Shown here: positions 12,502 through 25,200 of the stretch, piece by piece | How the letters are laid out: every line of letters starts with the position of its first letter | How positions within the stretch are numbered: position 1 is the stretch's first letter | Origin: Wuchereria bancrofti | Taxonomy: Eukaryota; Nematoda; Chromadorea; Rhabditida; Onchocercidae | NCBI GenBank assembly: GCA_005281725.1 | Contig: SSBO01000007.1 | Coordinates: forward strand, 3,044,402 to 3,108,401 | DNA length: 64,000 nucleotides | Direction: 5' to 3' | Program-made: the position numbers and the translations under genes | The notes under the pieces: model-generated | What the model was told of the DNA's origin: nothing | Databases searched by the model: none | What the model saw: only the letters and a program-made list of their open reading frames with translations

Positions 12502-15500
12502 ATGTATCCTTCATAAGCATTTTCTTTTGGTAAACAGTTGATATAATGTTTCATTAAGTGTTTCATACTTTTCTGCTTTTACCATTAATTCAACCGTATA
12601 AACGAGAAAGAAGGACATTACATATAATTCTTCTCTGAATGTGTAATTGTTTGATGTACTTGAGATGTAATAATGATTTTTGGCTATTACAACAAAAATT
12701 AATCTCTTTTTCTATTAAAGCTCAATGTTTTGTCCCTGTTGATTTCGGCCGTTGCTGTACTGTATTATTTTCATGTCTCATTTTGGTTTTTATAAGCTTT
12801 TTAGAAGTTTAAAGGCAAAGTAGAAAATATAGATATAATTTTCCGAAGAAGTTAGTTTTTATGTGTTTTAGGTAAAAAAATTTTTTGATGACCAGAAGTG
12901 GTGTGATGGAATTTAAAAGGAAAATTCATGTTAGGATGTGAAAGTTTCCAAAAGATCTGTTATTTTTAAAACATGTAAACGATGAATCACTGCTGAGAAT
13001 ATTTATCCGATGCTCAAAATAGTCGTAAGATGAAAACAGATGGTGCCAGAGATTGTTGCCATTTGCAGACTTGATATGATTTATGGAAAACTCAAAAATT
13101 TTTCTGTATTCTTAGGTGGCTTACTTAATTGTATCCATACCTAGTCCTTCTCTTATTTGGAACTCGTCACTTCCATTCGTTTCCTGTTCCGAATTTTATT
13201 TTGCTTTTTACGGGATTTCTTATTGTACTGAAATATGTTTTTACGAAATATATAACTTATCTTCCTAAAAGGAGTAGAAAGTTTATTGATATTCTCTCCT
13301 ATGAATTCCTTCATAAATTCCTGATCTTTGGTATTTTTGGAATTTTTTTTACCTTTGTCTCCTCAATTCCTGTTCGTAGTCTTGCTGCTTTGAAATAGTG
13401 TTGACTTTTACGAATTAAAGATATGTTTGCCCACTCCTGGTTCATAGTTCTACATTTATTTGCAAGCTTTTGTCGTGCATCATGTTTTGTGTTTTTCCTT
13501 TTCCTTCCCAATCGTTGTTATTTGTGAACTTTTTCTGTTACGGAAAAATCAGTGACTTTTTGGTTAATTCTTTTGGATTGGCTAACAGGGTGGGTTGATC
13601 GGTCCAATTATGTCCAAGCCGGACTTATTTCTACATCGATAGAATTGTTTAAAAGTATTAAAGCAGAGAAAGTTCCGACTTCATGGGAGAAAAGTTCTGT
13701 GGGAGGAGTTACTTCAGTCTCAAGTCCCTTGTTTACGTGTGTGTCATCTATATACTTTTCTATTTTTTTTTGTCTGTATTAGAAAGAAAAGCGTTGGAAG
13801 CTTCTTTCTATTTGTTTCTTGATGCGCTTTTTTTTATATCTTTTTTAAAAATTTTGTATCTTTTTGTAAACTGAATAAAGTAAAGCCGTGTATGTTCCTT
13901 CAAATACTTTTGAAATGTTTCACGTCCATTATGACCAATTCTAGACGGATAAATTTAAGTATTTGTCGGTTAACTGACACAGTTCAAAGCAAATAGAAAC
14001 TGAATGCCAGTGAAGGGAGTGGAACACAGCATCTGCATCTCTTGCTTAGCTTTTTTCCACGGTTGGCGTGTCGCAAATTCAGCATTATGTCGTTTGTGTG
14101 ATGCGAACTTTTGTGAATGTTTGTTAGAGGTCGTTACATCCGGATATCAAAGTATCGTGTAGGCTGTTTGTAGAAGCTGGCGACGATTTGCATGTCACAT
14201 TTTTAGGCATTTCAGTTTTCTATTAGTGATTTTAGACAGGATGTTTTATATTTTTTGAATGTGGTACCAACAGAGGAAAATCATGGCAATCATAAGCCTA
14301 CCAATAGCATATTGGCAAAAAATTCCCCCTATCAGTGTACTGGGTTTATAAACGCATATTCAAGAAAACTTGCCTTAATCGCTGCTAAATTTAAAAATTT
14401 TGGATTTCAGGAAAACTATTGTTCTAAAAAAATAGAACCCAATACTCGAACAACTGCTCTAAATGATTTAAGTTTGCATTACAAAATTTGAAAAATACTG
14501 TTGTTTGATTGTTCATGCGACCTCCGTACTTCATTTTATCAAAAATATTTGAGGCTGTCTTTATGAAATTCAAATCATCTGTTCTTTTGAAGGTGCGATC
14601 AATATTTACTTTTAGGTTTAAGTTTTTTTTACTTTTAAGTAAAAATTAGTAGCTAGTATTTGTCATCATAGAATTATCTTTGAACGGCTGGAAAATGTCT
14701 ATAGGATTATAAATTTCTGAGGAATAAATTACTGGATGGAATAGTCAGTGAAGACAAAATTGACGAATGCTCTGAAAACTGTGTACTATGAAAAAAACTT
14801 TTGAATAATACCAATAATATGAAAGATGTCAGGGGAGAATTTAATGATTCCAATGAACATAGCGCCGTGATCGATTCAATCTCGTCAACTCGACAAGTAT
14901 TTTCTTTCAATTTCTAATAATAAAAGAGATTAGAGATTAGATTCGAATTGAAAATAAATTTGGGTGGGGAAGAGTAAAAGAACTGTAAATACAAATAAGT
15001 CTAAATTTAATTTAATATTATCATTATTTCTTTAATTTCTCGTAAATGTTTTCCAGCATTGTAAATCAGCGAAGGTAACATTAATTAAACTAATGAAATC
15101 GAAATGAAAGGTTGTGATCGTTCAGGCATCATTACTAATAATAATGAACATTGGAGATTTTTTTTTTCTGTTTTTTCTAAATTTTTAATTTTTTTCCTTT
15201 GATGTTGCTATTATAGAAGGCTTGTGATCAAAGCAGTGGTTCGAAAGATTGCTACTATGATAGCAATAATAAAAGACAAAAACTGGAGATTGGTTGAATA
15301 TATAGGTGCCTAGCTTGGTCTTTTATTTGTGTCCTCATTCACTTTACAATAACCGAATTCAATTCCAAATATTATGAAAACTGAATTGGAAATAATTTCT
15401 AAAAAGTACTAACTTCATTCGGAAACAACAAATAACCCTTCCAACAAAAGCACCTGTGAAACTCATCATGTATCGAAATGAAAAGTCAGTAAATTCTGTG

Positions 15501-16262
15501 TATTCCCAATTGTTGTTGATGATCCATCAGTTGAGAGAAATGAAAAGTGATGCCTTTGAGAAATAAAAACACTTCATACAACATACCATGATTTTATATA
15601 TTTTCAAAGGTGGAGGATGATTTGGAATGTAACTGCACTCTGAATCGTGAGCAATTGATAATTTGAATGTTTAATTGATTAATTTATTTTAACCTTTTGA
15701 TTTATTTGTGTACACTTATTGCATCCATCGGTATTTACTACCTCTTCATTTTTCTACACCTTTAAAAGTATATCTTACCTTATTCATTTCATTCAGTATT
15801 TAAAAAAGAAGAGTATTTATATGTCACTGTTCCCATTTGGTAGCACTTCTTTTGTCACTTAATTTTCATCACAAAATGAAGTATTGAAGAAGAAGAAGAA
15901 GAGATGATAAACGAAGGATAGAATCGATGAAATTGTTGGAAACAGGTTTTTCTCGGGAAGGTTTGATAACAGAATGGGCAGCAATATGCTGTTGCTTTCA
16001 GATGTTTGTGGTATCTGTCTTTTGATAACTTTACTGTACTCTAAATGAACGTTTGCATAATGACTAATTAGTGAATGGGAGAGTAAAATTAAGTGCGTTT
16101 TTATTATCAATTATGAATGTTTTATCAAAGACAAAAATTTTCACTTTTCCTTCTTGCTTTGATAAAATTGGAGTACTGGCATACCTTACCTTGTGCTCTC
16201 TAATTTTTTCTTCACTTCCTTTTTTTGTTGAAAAAACTTTTAAAGAAGGTTTTTCAAGATAA
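12502..16262. other. Intergenic spacer between rab-10 and the TRPM gene
   Basis: About 3.8 kb. It has short open frames at 13129-13398, 13552-13874 and 14255-14491, but none shows a recognisable motif or a supported splice chain. An AATAAA at 13874-13879 could end a long rab-10 3' UTR. A short run of GAA triplets occurs near 15886-15901. I see no RNA gene or mobile element. Confidence 0.5.
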
Positions 16263-19200
16263 ATGCAAGATTGTGCTTCGATATCCAACGCTGAATTTAT
16301 TTCTCCACCTGATGATTCAAATGATGATTTCAACGCCGATAATTTCCGAAGGTTTGTTATTACAATGCTACAGTTAAGTGATTGTTTTTAAATGAAATAA
16401 ATACTTTTCTTGACTCTTAAAAATTTTAAAGTTCAATTAATATGTGAAGTTACGTTGAAAATGGGGTACTTATTTAAATAATGCTGGTTTTATTATGCCA
16501 ATTCAAATTTCGAAATGATTTTAAATGGAAATTTCTAAATGAATTTGCAGGAATAGTTCGGTAAATTCTTTCCGCTGTACAGCGCCACGTAATTCCTTAA
16601 GTGGACAACAATTTTATTCCTTAGTTAATGTTCCAAACAATTATCATGCTATGGAAAACGTCAAGCAAAAACGATCCTCTAAGCTATTTGATCGACCTGA
16701 ACTCTTTATGCATGCATTAGTAAGTTTGTTTAATATATGTTTAAATATTTGTTTAATACATGTTTTAATAAATGTTTAATAGTAAGTTTAATACCAAAAA
16801 TCTAAAATGATTTCGAAAGATTTTTTAACTTGATTTTTCGGAAAATTTGAGGAAATCAATTCTTCTTAATCATACGATTTTTGTGTTCTCACAGCAAAAT
16901 AAATTTTATGCTCTCAAAAATAAATAGATTAGTAGCATATCATTAAATAACCTTGTGAAACATGACAATAAGGTCAATCTAGAATAACTTTTCTACGTTA
17001 TCTTTGCCTTTTCGGATGGACTTTGAATTATCAAGTTACAAAAAATCTAAACTGTCATTCTCATCCTTGTCTGAGGTCATATTGATCATATTGGATTTAT
17101 CACTATACCTTTAAAGGAATTACTCAGTAACAGATATGATAATTTTTCTATGGAAAAGTGAGGATGACAAATTTGTCAAGTAAATAGAATCAGCATACAT
17201 TTTTTCAGACCGAAAAATTGAAAGGACCTTGGATTGAACAGGTCTTTCTGAAGCGGGAATGCATCAAATACATTCCAACTTTTAGGACGAACAAGTAAAT
17301 AATTGTTTGAAACATTTCATTTTTACAGTATAAAAATTATGATAAAGTTTTCTGTTGCAAGGGATAAAAGTTTATGGGATTGCATAGTGTCGATCGATTG
17401 AGGAATGATAAAAGTCCCTGAAAAAGTTATGAATTTTTCTCATGTTCTAGCATTGCTTCTAGAGTTGATCAGTAATAGGAATTAGTGATTTCCTGTTTTA
17501 CTCATTAATTAATCCCCTCACCAATACATTTCATTTATTGAAATAACTGATAAACAGGAATTTAGAAAAACCGGATTTTGGAATCATGATTGATACCTAA
17601 GGCGAAACTATATTGTACATTCCTCCAAATCAAAAGCATAGTAGTTAGCGAAAGCATCGTATTCGGCTACTGAAAATTGATAAAAGTATACTAATGATTA
17701 TTGTTATTAAACTGAAGAAATCAGTGAAAGATTGGACTTTTTAATTACAAAAAAATTTAATTGAAAATCGCAAACTTTCCTGATGATATGACATTATCGG
17801 CCAAATCATTTTAGGCTTGTGGCATCTTTTATTAGGCTCTAAAATACATTGTGCAAAGTATTTTTTAATGGTTGGATTACTTTTTTACTTTCAAATTATT
17901 TTGAAGGAAAAATAATATTTCAGATGCGGTTGTGGGCTGTCTCTGAATGCGCATAACCTGGCAGTAATATCACAGTTTAGAGCAACAATGATAAACGATG
18001 AAGCTGCAGTGCGATCATCAAGTCAACCAGTACGTTGGAGTATTGCTGAACATACAAAAACCGCTCACACAGATGCTTTTGGAACTTTGGAATTTTCGGT
18101 ATTCTTTTAGATAGATAAAAGTTCTGCGAAATTTCATGAAATTTTAAATTTGACATGGGTATCATCCTTTCCTAATCACTGCGCTCATCAGACCTTTTCC
18201 ATGTTATACCAATTCCATTATCCTTATGTGTCTTAATATTTCTCCACATATTTTAAGCTTATAGGGTGGTGCTCATGCGCACAAAGCGCATTATGTTCGT
18301 TTGGGCTACGATTCAGACCCTTCTGACATCATGTATCTGATGGAGAAAATTTGGGGACTGGACCCGCCTCGTCTTGTTATCACAGTTCATGGCGGCATCA
18401 CCAATTTCGAGTATTCTTTCATTATTTTGTTTTTTCGAATTCGCTTGAATAATTTTGTAAAACTCTTAATCTCTTAATTTTTATTACAAAAGACCTGAAA
18501 GTTATTAATTTCGAAGAGTGCAAGAGAAACTCGGTCAAGTATTTCGGAAAGGAATGCTAAAAGCGGCACAAACAACGGGAGCTTGGATTATAACTGCCGG
18601 AATAGATGCCGGAGTTGTACGACATGTCGCTACTGCTCTCGATGAAGCTGGCATATCAGCAAGGTATTTTCCTTATTTGTTTAATTTTCAATAGTTTGAA
18701 GGGAAGCTGATTTGGTAATTAAAATATATTTATTTCATATGATACGTTAAATCATTTTTCACAATTTACTTTTGCATAAGCTTCCATCCTTTCTGTCTGA
18801 AAATTATTATCAAATTTTTAGAATGCGATCAAAAGTAGTTACAATAGGAATTGCCCCTTGGGGTTTATTGAAACGACATGAAAAATTGATCGGCAAAGAT
18901 ATCGTTGTATCCTACGACCCACATTCCTTTTCTTCCAAAAGTAAATATGCAACGTTGAACGACCGACATTCGTATTTCTTACTTGTGGATAATGGGACAA
19001 ATGGAAGGTAGTTTATTGTATTAAATGTTTATTGTTCATGTCAATTTGCTATATATTTTTCGCATATATGCAAATGAAGCATGATAATTCAATCTTTAAC
19101 AAATACTGGACACAGATACGGCGCTGATATCATATTGCGAAAACGTTTTGAAGAATTCATAGCTCGGAAACAAACGATTGGTTTGGGGACACGACATGTA

Positions 19201-22200
19201 CCTGTCGTTTGCGTGGTGTTGGAAGGTGGCACTTGCACTATCCGAGCAATACTTCAATATTTAGCCAAGTACGCTGTTTCTAAGAAGCGTATTTGTAAGT
19301 GGTTTAATGACTGGATTGCATGACTCGTTTAATTTTCAAGATTTCAGTCAACCGCCAGTTCCGGTGATCGTTTGTGACGGTAGCGGAAGAGCTTCAGATC
19401 TCATTGCATTTGCACGTCAACATGTTCAGGAGAATGGGTTATTATTTGGCCTAGTACTAATAACTTCATAACGAAATATTGAACTTTTATTATGATCCAT
19501 TGATAAACTAACTGAGCAGAGATTCATAATCTGACAACACATTCATAAACGATTATTATTGATGAACTTTTGAAATTTCAGTATATGTTTACTCTTTCTG
19601 TTATAACAAAATAAAACTAAACGACAAGTGGAAGAGACGTTGCAACGAATGATTTGCAAAAAATGAATTTTAATGACTTGTCTTGCGTTAAATTTATCTT
19701 CACCTTCTACTTTGTACAGTGTTTTCGACATATTTTAGAAAAAAAAAATATTCGGAACATGAAATACTAATAGTTTGATAAAATCTGTAACAGCTCAGAT
19801 CACATGAATTTTCAGTAATTTGCCGCGAGAAATTCGTGTGCAACTTCTCACCCTGATTGCTTCGGTATTTCGTTACAGTACAACACCAGCGGAACAAATT
19901 CTTGAAGAAATATTGTGTTGCGCCAAACATCGTGATTTGGTACATTGATTGTATTTAAATGCCTTTCTGCTTCTAATCATTCATTTTATTTCCAATTTTT
20001 TTTTCCTGCCTCTTACAGCTGACAGTTTTTCGTTTGAGTGGAAACAAGAAGCAAGACGTTGATCACGCCATTCTGAGTGCCATATTGAAGGGACAAAATC
20101 TTTCAGCAGCTGATCAGGTACGATTGTTACTGAAGTTGATCTATATTACACCTGGAATTTCTAAAATCTGGTTAGCATTAATTTTCAACCGTGAGATAAG
20201 TTGGAATGGATAATTATTTCCAAAATTGTTTTTTGATACGCGAAATTTTGAAGCAATTACGATCAAAGTGCCTTTAAAAATAACTAATTTTTAGCTTGCG
20301 TTAACCCTTGTATGGAATCGAGTGGACATCGCACGTTCAGATATCTTCTTGGCCAATCAAAACTGGAATCCGCATTTATTATATAATGCAATGATGGAAG
20401 CGTTGGCATTGGATCGCGTCGATTTCGTTAAACTTTTATTGGAAAATGGAGTTTCGATGAAGAAATTTCTGACGATCAATCGACTGGAACAACTTTATAA
20501 TATGGTTATTAGCTTCTATTTAATCCTTCTATTTAATATAGTTATTAATAACTTCTATTTTAATTTCATTTTTCAATCCCTTCGATTTTTTACACTACTT
20601 TGGATATCAGTTAACTTAATTATGTAGTTTGAAAATATAATTTTAAATAATGACTTCAATTTTATTTACTTATCATTTTTAATGTAAGTTAGTTACTACT
20701 TAGAATTTTTTTATCATATTATGGGTCATTCATTTATGCTCAGGAACAAGATTCAATTCTACCTCTAATCAACGATAGCACGTCGATAATTGATGGCCGA
20801 ATTACATTGCCAAAAATTGGAGTTGTTATCGAGCGACTGATGGGAAATGCTTACAGATGTTCGTACACATCGAGAAAATTCAAAAATAAATATGAAAAAT
20901 GCAGGAAGAAAGCACTGGTAAGTAGTAAAATAGAGTATATATGAGAAAGAATGTTTTCTTGATTAAAAAAATTGAATTTGCATCTTTTCAGATCTCTAGA
21001 ATTCCAAGTTTCCGGAGCCTTTGTGCTACGTATTCGAAAACAAGGAAAATGGCTGGTGTAATGTTTTATTTTGATTTCACATAAACATCTTCTGAATTTT
21101 CATTTAGTGAAATTCAGGCTTCGTATCATCTTGAAACTTTTGAGTAGTAAAGAAAACACAGAATCGAGAAATACTGCAACATTCATAAAGAGATTTACAA
21201 AATTTAACATTCACAAATTTGTATACATCTTAATCTGCAAATAGAGAGCTTGGATCTCAGCGATTCTCTTAAGGACATGTAGTTTGTTTGGTCATTGTTT
21301 GAATTGATGCTTCAAGAAACTCTTGTAATTTTAACTATTTTAAAGCGAGGAAACTTTAAAATATATTTGATTTACTATTATTTGTTCAGGAAGCCAGAAG
21401 CGATATGAGGAAACGATTGCGAAGGGAAAACAAAGAGGGTAAGAAGTCCTTATTGTTTGTTATGGAAATGAGTTTCGCACAAATGAGGTTGCTAGAATTA
21501 TCGGAACAGTAGCTCATTTCACCAAGCTGAAAAAAGTTTGGAATGAATAGGTTTAACAGACCAAGAGTTTTTAAAATATGCTAACTGTTTTCGGAAATAA
21601 GCGCTCATATTAACAGTCATCCTCATATTGGCAGATGATGATTTTCAATTCCCATTCAACGATTTAATGTTATGGGCAGTCCTGTCACGTCGACAGGAGA
21701 TGGCACGTTGCATGTGGATGTATGGTGAAGAAGCTATGGCCAAAGCACTGGCTGCTATAAGGCTTTACAAAAGCATGAGCAAGGAGGCTGCAGATGAGTA
21801 CATCGAAGTTGAAGTATCCAATGAACTTCGGGAGTTTGCAGAGTTTGTTCTTTTATTTTCAGCTGTTCTAGAAGTAAAAATTATCCACTCAAGAAAATAT
21901 GTGGTGAAAGTATCATACATTTTGCTAATTGAACAGCTTTAATTTCATTGAATTTTTCTAGGATAACAATATTTAATTTGATAGTTTGACAGTTGCAATC
22001 ACATTGAATTAGTATTAGCCTACAGATGAACTGTGCATTTCCAGTGAAGAAACTGTGGTATAACTTTCATGAATTATTCTGGTTCTGAAATTAAACGAGT
22101 TCTTCAAATTCTTACTTTGCAGGGAGTTCAAAAGAGAAAGCTTAAGTTTGCTCAATCATTGTCACCTGCAAGATGATGCAGGAACTCTTCGATTGCTAAC

Positions 22201-25200
22201 AGCTGAATTACCTAATTGGGGAAATCATACTTGTCTATCGTTAGCTGTTATTGCGAATCATCGAAGATTCTTGGCTCACCCATGGTGATTATTTACTTGT
22301 CTTGAAGTGACTGATTAATCGATCATCATTTCTTTTGATTTCTTCAATTAAACATTTCCAATTCTTCCAAAATTCATTCCTATTATTAGCAGACTCTTTC
22401 TCAAATGCAAGCATTAGAAAAATGGACTAGATTAACTAAAATTAATCTCAGAAAAGGAAAACTTAAGGCACATTCTTAATTGAATTGGTTGCAGTATTGT
22501 TTACTGCTCTATAAATATGTGTCAGTAATTGCTGCATAAATTTGATATACTGTTATTGTCTGAGCCATATTTTGTAATCTGCAAAAAATCTAACTCTTAA
22601 AATTGAGGTTTTTTCTAAAGCTTTTGTTTTTCAACAAAAGATTCATTTTAGCTGTCAAATTTTGCTGGCTGACTTATGGCATGGTGGTCTTGGCATCAAA
22701 AGGTACTTTTTGAGAAATTATCAGCTATTTCTTCCAGCTATTCAAACTTAAAAGTAATTTTAGCACTGGCTTTTCCTCCTAGCATTTTGTTGTTGGATGT
22801 GAAAGCACGAATTTCTAATCGTCGAATGGATTCTTTCACACGACATTCGTTTGTGATCGAAGGGAATGAATTCAATAACGTAAGACTTCTCATTCGACCA
22901 TTTTAGGTCCTTTCATGCCTGTGTCAACTAATTTTAGTAATACCTGCTTATTAGTTAAAAACTTTTTAGTACATCAATTATTAATTAACATCTTGCAGGA
23001 GAAAGAAGACGATGATCATAGTGAGAATAGTGCTTCTTCATCGTTTCATGCTTCAGAAGTATGTCTTTTTTCCTATTTTACACAGGTTGTATATTTTTTA
23101 AAAATTCCTAACTTTCAGTAGTTTTAGCACTTAAAAATAAGACGGAAAACCAAATACAAGACATCCACATTCTCGCAACGTATGACAAATTTTTTCGAGA
23201 CAGCCAATTTGATCGAAGAAACTTTACGGGTCAAATCAGGAGTTATAGACTCGCGAAAATCAGTTGGCACAAGTTTGCAAGAGGTTGAAGAGGTACCTTT
23301 TCACTTAATTTTAGTCAAATTGCAAGGTCACTAGGTGTTGTCCGAGTTTGTGCCACCCAGATCAGAAAGCTATTACATCATCATTGACAGTTCCTCAAAT
23401 TTCGTTTTTATAAGTTAGAAGGCAGCTTTAAAATTAATAAGGAAAAGTATGTTTATAGATAAAAAAGGTTATCATAATTAATTGTTGTTATAATTAGAGG
23501 TTATATCTCACATTAACTCTCTCACACTTTTTTTTCTTTTTTGGAATGAAAACTTACAAAGCATCGAACTGGACACTCTCAGCATCGAACTGGACACTCT
23601 TTCTTAATGTCTGTCCGTCTGCGAAAAAAAAAAAAAAACTTTTTTTACAGATTACACGAAAAACATCGTGGACGACTAAATTTAATATTTTCTATTCTGC
23701 GCCGATTACTACTTTTTGGATATGGCTTGCAAGTTATTTCGTATTTTTGAGCGTCTACACATACGTAATACTGATTGAATTCCCAGTAAAGCCAACTCAA
23801 GTGGAATGGTTTCTTCTTGCATATGTTGTCGCTTTTGTTATGGAACATTTTCGAAAAGTAACTTTCAAATACTCATATATAGTGATTGATTTGTCATTTT
23901 TTCTCTACTACTTAGAAGATATTTGGTAACACAAAAAATAGAATACTACAGTATTATTGTTTACAGCTCCTTCCTTTCACTTAATCAGTAGTATTGCCAT
24001 GAATAATTTTGCTTCCTTTTATTTCTATTTTTTGAATTTTAGTTGCTGGTACAGGAAGCAAGTACCATTCTCGAGAAAATACGTGTCTATTTTGATCGCT
24101 GTTGGAATTACTTGACTTGCTTAGCTATTATGACATTTTTTATTGGTTTTGCGTTTCGGTGTAATCACCTGACACGTCATTCATACGGACGAATCATCTT
24201 ATCATGCAATATTGTGTTTTGGTACATCAAACTTCTGGATTTTATGGGTGTTCATCCAAGGCTAGGACCATACATACAGATGACAGGAAAGATGGTAAAC
24301 TTTTTTGAAGATAATTCTGAAATAGATAGAAATTATAACCTGTTTAGTAATTGAATTGTAACATTTTGCTCTTTCCGTAAAAATAACATTTATTCGGCCG
24401 GTAGAGAGATTCAAATAAATTAGTTATATCTTTTTGAATATTGACATAATGTCACTTGATAAAATTTGTGACCAATTTGCAAACTAAGTTTTCTCATTTT
24501 TCCACTTTGATAACTTGTCTTATATCATTTTTTTTTTCAATTTGCGCATTGTTAGCTAATTTTCGAAAATTGAATATACGGTTTTTGCATTTTTATTTCC
24601 AAGTGTAGGCTGTTTATCTTAGATTGTAAACATGATGTATATTCTGGCTCTATTGTTGGTGACGCTGATGTCTTTCGGAATATCACGACAAGCAATTACT
24701 TATCCTCACGAAAAATGGCAGTGGCTCTTGATAAGGAATATTTTTTACAAACCGTATTTCATGCTGTACGGTGAAGTATATGCAGGAGAAATTGATACCT
24801 GTGGAGACGAAGGTAAATTTTATAAACATTACAGTTACCAGCCTTTTTCTATCAAGGTAGGAGAGATTCTTACTTTCAGCGCCAAAATTACTACACTAAC
24901 TGATTTCGCAGTTTCTCAAAACTACACATTTGTTGGAGACTTGCCGCACCCCCGAAAATAAAACAAGAAAATATATGAAGGTAATCAACGCTATTTATGA
25001 CCGCGTCTCTACTTAAGCATGTTTGCTCAATTTTGTTTGAAATGTTACGGGAGGCATTTTGTAAGTATATTTCGTTGCCAGGTATTAATTGCGTTCCTGG
25101 TGGATGGATACCGCCAATTCTGATGACCATCTTCCTTTTAGTAGCAAATATTCTTCTGATCAACATGCTAATCGCTATTTTCAAGTATGTACTTACAGCT

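Noticed and set aside
13129..13874. Hydrophobic open frames downstream of rab-10
   Set aside because: T-rich DNA encodes Phe/Leu/Ile runs in any case; no start context, exon chain or family similarity was found.
14255..14491. 78-codon frame between rab-10 and TRPM
   Set aside because: It begins at a non-ATG start, is isolated, and shows no known motif; it might be an old exon remnant, but nothing supports that.
23546..23650. Open sequence before the first TRPM transmembrane exon as coding
   Set aside because: The frame passes through a tandem duplication and a homopolymer A run, and the TTTTTTACAG acceptor at 23650 gives a clean phase-0 start of the exon.
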